The notes beneath the pieces were generated by a model that saw nothing but the letters and a program-made list of their open reading frames with translations, did not search any database and was not told the origin of the DNA. Position numbers and translations under genes: made by a program. From Bradyrhizobium sp. URHD0069 (GTDB lineage Bacteria; Pseudomonadota; Alphaproteobacteria; Rhizobiales; Xanthobacteraceae), in the NCBI RefSeq assembly GCF_000701345.1, contig NZ_JNIJ01000039.1, forward strand, positions 1-64,000: a DNA stretch of 64,000 nucleotides, in the 5' to 3' direction. Numbering within the stretch: position 1 is the first letter of the stretch; each line of letters opens with the position of its first letter. Positions 59,689 through 64,000 of the stretch are shown here, piece after piece.

Positions 59689-60508
59689 TGATTGCCGCGT
59701 TCAGTTCGCCGCCGAACACGAAGATCACGGCAATGAAATACAGAAACACCAATGCGATGATGACCGAGGCCAGCCCGGCATACATCGTGACGTAGTTGTT
59801 GGCGAAGCGCGCGAGATACTGGCCGAACACGATGCCCGACAGCAACGATGCCACCAGCGTGAAGATAATGCCCGGAAGGATCTGCAGGAATCCCCGTCGG
59901 CCAGCCGGAAGCCATGCGTGGAGAATGAACAACGCAACGATCAGCGCGAGGATGGTAATGGCGTAGCGCGAGATGTTGAGGAAATTCTCGTTGGTTTCGA
60001 CGATCAGCGGAATGTGGCGTCGGGCGGCCTCCAGCATCAGGGGGCCGAGCACGATCAGGAATGCCATCGCCAGCGCTGTGAACGCGGCGACCAGCGTGTA
60101 GCCGATCGACTCCAGCCGCAGCCAATACCAGCGCCGCGTTTCGGCCACCGCGTAGGCCCGGTTCAGCGCCACGCGGAGGCTTTCGACGCCGTTCGACGCA
60201 AAATACACCGCGAGGACAGCGCCGATCGTCAGCGCGTCGCCGCGGCTCGTCGTGAGTACATCGTGAATCTCGCTCGACAGCGAATCCGCGACCTGCTGCG
60301 GCCAGGTCTGCAGTATCAGCCCCGCGGCCTGATCGGCGAGTTCCTTCGATCCGAAAAAGCCGGCCAACGACGTCAGCACGATCAGAAACGGAAACAGTGC
60401 CATCAGCGTTGACAGCGCGATGTGGCTGGCGATCGCCCAGCCGTCATCGGCGAGAAACGTGTAGAACGCATCCATTACGACCAGATAGACGCTGCGAAGT
60501 TGTCTCAC
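59615..60508 (-). CDS. YihY/BrkB-family membrane protein
   Basis: A 297-residue polytopic protein. IASHIALSTLMALFPFLIVL then TSLAGFFGSKELADQAAGLI, VYFASNGVESLRVALNRAYA, ILPGIIFTLVASLLSGIVFG and FLYFIAVIFVFGGELNAAII follow the BrkB/YihY pattern. About six helices. These proteins are not the ribonuclease once claimed; a transport or lipid-related role is more likely. Its last 24 codons (LPHGGSLQAAQSLKPVDSRA) overlap the histidine kinase 3' end antisense. Confidence 0.88.
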   Translation of the reverse strand: MRQLRSVYLVVMDAFYTFLADDGWAIASHIALSTLMALFPFLIVLTSLAGFFGSKELADQAAGLILQTWPQQVADSLSSEIHDVLTTSRGDALTIGAVLAVYFASNGVESLRVALNRAYAVAETRRWYWLRLESIGYTLVAAFTALAMAFLIVLGPLMLEAARRHIPLIVETNENFLNISRYAITILALIVALFILHAWLPAGRRGFLQILPGIIFTLVASLLSGIVFGQYLARFANNYVTMYAGLASVIIALVFLYFIAVIFVFGGELNAAIIKARLPHGGSLQAAQSLKPVDSRA

Positions 60509-60644
60509 ATTTCACCTGATGGGAGCCGAACACAGTCCAAGCCATGGTCAGGCTAGCTTCTGATATTATTGGACAAAAAGCCAGATCGTTGCGTTCGGCC
60601 TAAGCGTGATGGCGGACCGCGTTGCGCGGTGTTATGTAGCGCCG

Positions 60645-60839
60645 ATGGCTTCATTCCTGAGTACGATCATACTTCCGGTCGCGGTCGGCGCCGTTGCGCT
60701 GGTGTTGCTGCTCGGCCTCCTCAATATGATGCGAGGCGGATCGCCGAACCGGTCCCAGCAACTGATGCGGCTGCGGGTGTTGCTGCAATTCGTTGCGATC
60801 GTCATCACCATGCTCGCCGTCTGGGCGATGGGGCGCTGA
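60645..60839 (+). CDS. HIG1-domain twin-helix membrane protein
   Basis: A 64-residue protein from ATG 60645 (an in-frame ATG 39 nt earlier would only add a non-conserved leader). Two helices: FLSTIILPVAVGAVALVLLL and RVLLQFVAIVITMLAVWAMG, joined by the conserved loop MMRGGSPNRSQQLMRLR, as in HIG1 domain proteins that associate with cytochrome oxidase and supercomplexes. It lies 12 nt before the cobalamin adenosyltransferase gene, a conserved order in Bradyrhizobiaceae. Confidence 0.85.
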   Translation: MASFLSTIILPVAVGAVALVLLLGLLNMMRGGSPNRSQQLMRLRVLLQFVAIVITMLAVWAMGR

Positions 60840-60851
60840 AGGAGACAGACA

Positions 60852-61424
60852 ATGGTCGTCCTCAATCGGATCTACACGCGAACCGGCGATGACGGCACCA
60901 CCGCGCTCGGCAGCGGCGAACGCCGCCCGAAATACGATCTGCGCATCAGTGCCTATGGAACCGTCGACGAGACCAACGCCGCCATTGGCATCGTTCGGCT
61001 TTATCTAAGGGACGCGCGCGAACTCGATGCGATGCTCGGCTTGATCCAGAACGATTTGTTCGATCTCGGCGCCGATCTCGCGGTGCCCGAGCGCGAGGGC
61101 AAGGCCGAACGGCTGCGGATGCTGTCGAGCCAGGTCGAACGCCTGGAGCACGACATCGACACCTTGAATGCACAGCTGGCGCCGTTGACCTCGTTTGTAC
61201 TGCCGGGCGGCACGCCGGCCGCGGCGCACCTGCATCTGGCACGTACCATATGCCGCCGGGCGGAACGGATCATGGTGGAACTCGCGGCCAAGCGCGATGA
61301 GCCGGTCGGCGATGCCGCGATTCAGTATATGAATCGGTTGTCGGACTTCCTGTTCGTCGCCAGCCGTTCGGTGAATGACAACGGCGCCGGGGACGTGCTC
61401 TGGGTGCCCGGCCAGAACCGGTGA
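60852..61424 (+). CDS. Cob(I)alamin adenosyltransferase, PduO type
   Basis: A 190-residue enzyme that transfers adenosyl from ATP to cob(I)alamin or cob(I)yrinate diamide. RIYTRTGDDGTTALGSGERR then KYDLRISAYGTVDETNAAIG are the ATP-binding N-terminal blocks; FVLPGGTPAAAHLHLARTIC, RRAERIMVELAA and YMNRLSDFLFVASRSVND complete the helical bundle. Full family length. GGAG precedes the ATG by 8 nt. Clustered with etfBA; adenosylcobalamin supports methylmalonyl-CoA mutase in the propionyl-CoA route that prpE would feed. Confidence 0.9.
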   Translation: MVVLNRIYTRTGDDGTTALGSGERRPKYDLRISAYGTVDETNAAIGIVRLYLRDARELDAMLGLIQNDLFDLGADLAVPEREGKAERLRMLSSQVERLEHDIDTLNAQLAPLTSFVLPGGTPAAAHLHLARTICRRAERIMVELAAKRDEPVGDAAIQYMNRLSDFLFVASRSVNDNGAGDVLWVPGQNR

Positions 61425-61534
61425 GCACGTATGTCAGGGCCATTTTTTGGCCTTCCGCGTTGACCGGGGTTGGCGGGACCTTTAGGTTCCGCGCCCAAGC
61501 TGATCAAACCTGAAATTCAAGCGAAAGAGGGTCG

Positions 61535-62284
61535 ATGAAGGTTCTGGTGCCGGTAAAGCGGGTGGTCGATTTCAACGTCAAGGTCCGCGTCAAAAGCGAC
61601 GGATCGGGCGTCGAACTGTCTAACGTCAAGATGTCGATGAATCCGTTCGACGAAATCGCCGTCGAGGAGGCCCTGCGCCTGAAAGAGGCCGGCAAGGCAA
61701 CCGAGGTGGTGGTGGTATCGATCGGTCCGGCGCAGGCGGCGGAGACCATCCGGACCGGGCTCGCGATGGGCGCCGATCGCGGCATTCTGGTCAAGGCGGA
61801 GGGCAACGCCGAACCGCTGGCGGTGGCGAAGATTCTGAAAGCCATTGTCGACGAAGAGAATCCCGGCCTCGTCATTCTCGGCAAGCAGGCGATCGACGAC
61901 GACTCAAACCAGGTCGGCCAGATGTTGGCCGCCCTGCTCGGCTGGGCGCAGGCGACCTTTGCCTCCAAGCTCGAAGTCGATGGATCCGATTTCAAGGTGA
62001 CGCGCGAGGTCGACGGCGGCTTGCAGACGGTCAAGCTGAAGGGGCCGGCGATCGTCACCACCGACCTGCGGCTGAACGAGCCGCGCTACGCCAGCCTGCC
62101 CAACATCATGAAGGCGAAGAAGAAGCCGATCGCGGAGAAGAGCGCGTCCGATTACGGCGTCGATCTCACCGCCCACCTCGAAATTCTCAAGACCTCCGAA
62201 CCGCCGGGCCGCAAGGGAGGCGTCAAGGTCAAGGACGTCGCCGAACTGGTATCGAAGCTCAAGACTGAAGCCGGGGTCCTCTAG
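61535..62284 (+). CDS. etfB: Electron transfer flavoprotein subunit beta
   Basis: A 249-residue AMP-binding subunit of the ETF heterodimer. KVLVPVKRVVDFNVKVRVKS, MSMNPFDEIAVEEALRLKEA, EVVVVSIGPAQAAETIRTGL and the signature DDDSNQVGQMLAALLGWAQA then VTREVDGGLQTVKLKGPAIV are present. It accepts electrons from acyl-CoA dehydrogenases and passes them to ETF-quinone oxidoreductase. GAGGG lies 5 nt before the ATG. Adjacent to etfA with no gap. Confidence 0.96.
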   Translation: MKVLVPVKRVVDFNVKVRVKSDGSGVELSNVKMSMNPFDEIAVEEALRLKEAGKATEVVVVSIGPAQAAETIRTGLAMGADRGILVKAEGNAEPLAVAKILKAIVDEENPGLVILGKQAIDDDSNQVGQMLAALLGWAQATFASKLEVDGSDFKVTREVDGGLQTVKLKGPAIVTTDLRLNEPRYASLPNIMKAKKKPIAEKSASDYGVDLTAHLEILKTSEPPGRKGGVKVKDVAELVSKLKTEAGVL

Positions 62285-63235
62285 ATGACGACGTTGTTGA
62301 TTGCCGAACACGAACACGCCACCCTGAAGGACGCCACCAACAAGGCGCTGACGGCGGCGACCCAACTCGGCGGCGAGGTTCATGTGCTGGTCGCCGGCGG
62401 CGGTGAGGGGACCAGGGCGGCGGCCGAGGCTGCGGCCAAGCTCGCCGGCGTCAAGAAGGTGCTGCTCGCCGAAGCCGACGCTTATGCCCACGACCTCGCC
62501 GAGCCGCTGGCCGCGCTGATCGTCTCGCTGGCGCCCTCCTATGACGCCTTCGTTGCGCCCGCGACCTCGCGCTTCAAGAACGTGATGCCGCGCGTTGCCG
62601 CGCTGCTCGATGTCATGCAGGTGTCGGAAATCATCAAGGTGATTTCGCCTGACACCTTCGAGCGGCCAATCTATGCCGGCAACGCGATTCAGACGGTGAA
62701 ATCGAAAGACGCCAAGAAGGTCATCACGGTGCGGACCTCGACCTTCGCCGCCGCCGGAGATGGCGGCAGCGCGCCGGTGGAAAATGCCGCCTCCGCGGCC
62801 GATCCCGGCCTTTCCAGCTTTGTCGGCGAGGAAGTCGCCAAGAGCGATCGCCCGGAACTGACTTCGGCCAGGATCATCGTCTCCGGCGGCCGCGCCATGC
62901 AGAGCCGCGAGAACTTTGCCAAATACATCGAGCCGCTCGCCGACAAGCTCGGCGCCGGCGTCGGTGCCTCGCGCGCCGCGGTCGACGCCGGCTATGCGCC
63001 GAACGACTGGCAGGTCGGGCAGACCGGCAAGGTGGTGGCGCCGGAACTTTATGTCGCCATCGGTATCTCCGGGGCGATCCAACATTTGGCCGGCATGAAG
63101 GATTCCAAGGTGATCGTCGCGATCAACAAGGACGAGGACGCGCCGATTTTCCAGGTCGCCGATTATGGCCTGGTCGCGGATCTCTATCAGGCGGTTCCCG
63201 AGCTGACCGAAGCGCTCGGCAAGCTTGGAAAGTAA
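62285..63235 (+). CDS. etfA: Electron transfer flavoprotein subunit alpha
   Basis: A 316-residue FAD-binding ETF subunit. TTLLIAEHEHATLKDATNKA starts the N-terminal domain; the C-terminal FAD domain has IIVSGGRAMQSRENFAKYIE, LGAGVGASRAAVDAGYAPND, WQVGQTGKVVAPELYVAIGI, SGAIQHLAGMKDSKVIVAIN and KDEDAPIFQVADYGLVADLY. All are conserved. Its ATG follows the etfB stop directly. Confidence 0.96.
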   Translation: MTTLLIAEHEHATLKDATNKALTAATQLGGEVHVLVAGGGEGTRAAAEAAAKLAGVKKVLLAEADAYAHDLAEPLAALIVSLAPSYDAFVAPATSRFKNVMPRVAALLDVMQVSEIIKVISPDTFERPIYAGNAIQTVKSKDAKKVITVRTSTFAAAGDGGSAPVENAASAADPGLSSFVGEEVAKSDRPELTSARIIVSGGRAMQSRENFAKYIEPLADKLGAGVGASRAAVDAGYAPNDWQVGQTGKVVAPELYVAIGISGAIQHLAGMKDSKVIVAINKDEDAPIFQVADYGLVADLYQAVPELTEALGKLGK

Positions 63236-63336
63236 CGACAAACTGAGCCGCCGGCTGGATGAATCGGATTCTGGCCGGTGTTTATGCATAGGAATGGGCA
63301 GGCGCGGATCGCGCGTTGCTCCGGTGAGATGACAAG

Positions 63337-64000
63337 ATGGCGGCTATGATCAAGAAGGTCGGCGTGATCGGCTCGGGCCAGATGGGCAACGGCATCGCGC
63401 ATGTGGCGGCGCTGGCCGGGCTCGACGTGGTACTCAACGACGTGTCCGCCGATCGCCTGAAGTCGGGAATGGCGACCATCAATGGCAATCTGTCGCGCCA
63501 GGTCTCCAAGAAAATCATCACCGAGGACGCGCGCAAGCAGGCGCTGAGCAGGATCGTATCCGCCGGAACGCTGGACGGGCTCGCCGATTGCGATCTGGTG
63601 ATCGAGACAGCGATCGAGAAGGAAGAGGTCAAGCGCAAGATCTTTCACGACGTCTGCGCGGTACTGAAGCCGGAGGCCATCGTCGCCTCTAACACCTCGT
63701 CGATCTCGATTACGCGGCTGGCCGCGTCTACCGACCGGCCCGAACGGTTCATCGGCATTCACTTCATGAATCCGGTGCCGCTGATGGAACTGGTCGAACT
63801 GATCCGCGGCATCGCCACCGACGACGAGACCTTCGATACCGCCAAGGAATTCGTGACGCGGCTCGGCAAGCAGGTCGCGGTGTCGGAAGATTTCCCGGCC
63901 TTCATCGTCAACCGCATTCTGCTGCCGATGATCAACGAGGCGATCTATACGCTCTACGAAGGGGTCGGAAACGTCGAGGCGATCGACGCCGCGATGAAGC
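63337..64000 (+). CDS. 3-hydroxybutyryl-CoA dehydrogenase, 5' part, cut by window edge
   Basis: The visible 221 residues are the N-terminal and part of the C-terminal domain of a 3-hydroxyacyl-CoA dehydrogenase. The NAD motif is KKVGVIGSGQMGNGIAHVAA; the catalytic blocks ASNTSSISITRLAASTDRPE and RFIGIHFMNPVPLMELVELI (with the His of GIHFMNP) and DFPAFIVNRILLPMINEAIY are intact. The ATG at 63337 and a second at 63346 are both possible. It is a single-function Hbd, not the FadB fusion, so far as visible. It follows etfA by 101 nt and probably belongs to fatty-acid or PHB metabolism. Confidence 0.92.
   Translation, partial: MAAMIKKVGVIGSGQMGNGIAHVAALAGLDVVLNDVSADRLKSGMATINGNLSRQVSKKIITEDARKQALSRIVSAGTLDGLADCDLVIETAIEKEEVKRKIFHDVCAVLKPEAIVASNTSSISITRLAASTDRPERFIGIHFMNPVPLMELVELIRGIATDDETFDTAKEFVTRLGKQVAVSEDFPAFIVNRILLPMINEAIYTLYEGVGNVEAIDAAMK

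Noticed and set aside
61440..61470. GGCCA-TTTT-TGGCC hairpin after the adenosyltransferase gene
   Set aside because: Only 5 bp with the T-run inside the loop; not a convincing terminator.
1..64000. CRISPR array, rRNA operon or prophage
   Set aside because: No regularly spaced repeats, no rRNA sequence and no phage structural or integrase genes were seen.

Overview
This 64 kb window looks like chromosome of a high-GC alphaproteobacterium of the Bradyrhizobium/Nitrobacteraceae type. The evidence is a DUF1013/TrcR cell-cycle regulator gene, CtrA-type boxes (TTAA-N7-TTAA) near the min genes, the gene order HIG1 - cobalamin adenosyltransferase - etfB - etfA - 3-hydroxybutyryl-CoA dehydrogenase, and many intergenic palindromic repeats of the kinds common in that family. 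This is inference from gene content; no search was run.

Layout. 1-265 is the 5' end of an IS110-type transposase cut by the window edge. 0.4-7.8 kb carries a CPA1 antiporter, a membrane protein, a TPR/LprI protein, propionyl-CoA synthetase prpE, three small proteins and trcR. 8-10.5 kb is a tight ispH-thrB-rnhA operon. 10.6-17.9 kb is mostly minus strand: peroxiredoxin, fadD, a DD-carboxypeptidase with a long Lys/Ala/Pro tail, an NdvA-type ABC exporter and an orphan substrate-binding protein. 18-23.7 kb has a Gly/Tyr-rich secreted protein, hisE, a DedA/YqaA protein, nitronate monooxygenase and an orphan branched-chain-type binding protein next to a one-TM protein. 24.2-26.1 kb is minCDE behind a CtrA box; a second CtrA box precedes an 87-aa gene at 26.6 kb.

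27-44 kb is more accessory in character: an amidohydrolase and an NmrA-type protein among degenerate repeats, tRNA-Leu(CAA), dsbB, an AbrB-family membrane protein, an lrgAB pair, a broken TauE gene and a DsbA-like protein. Then come a HEPN-like protein gene, a divergent 46-aa gene, an unusual 289-bp structured unit with 13-bp inverted ends and a 42-aa ORF, an IS1595-type remnant and an RND efflux permease with its adaptor but no outer-membrane channel.

44.2-57.4 kb holds a membrane protein/ClpP-like pair, an alpha/beta hydrolase, a trypsin-fold protein that has lost all three catalytic residues, a coupled NUDIX-DUF1810 pair, an HNH endonuclease, a ClC channel with CBS domains, an NHL-repeat protein, a flavin monooxygenase, a DUF2855 protein and a DNA glycosylase. 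57.4-64 kb holds gluQRS, a soluble hybrid histidine kinase, a BrkB-type membrane protein whose 3' end overlaps the kinase gene, and the HIG1/adenosyltransferase/etfBA/hbd group, the last gene running off the right edge.

The best candidate for something undescribed is the structured unit at 38365-38653 (minus strand): matched 13-nt ends, four hairpin stems in about 100 nt of leader, a strong ribosome binding site and a 42-codon ORF.
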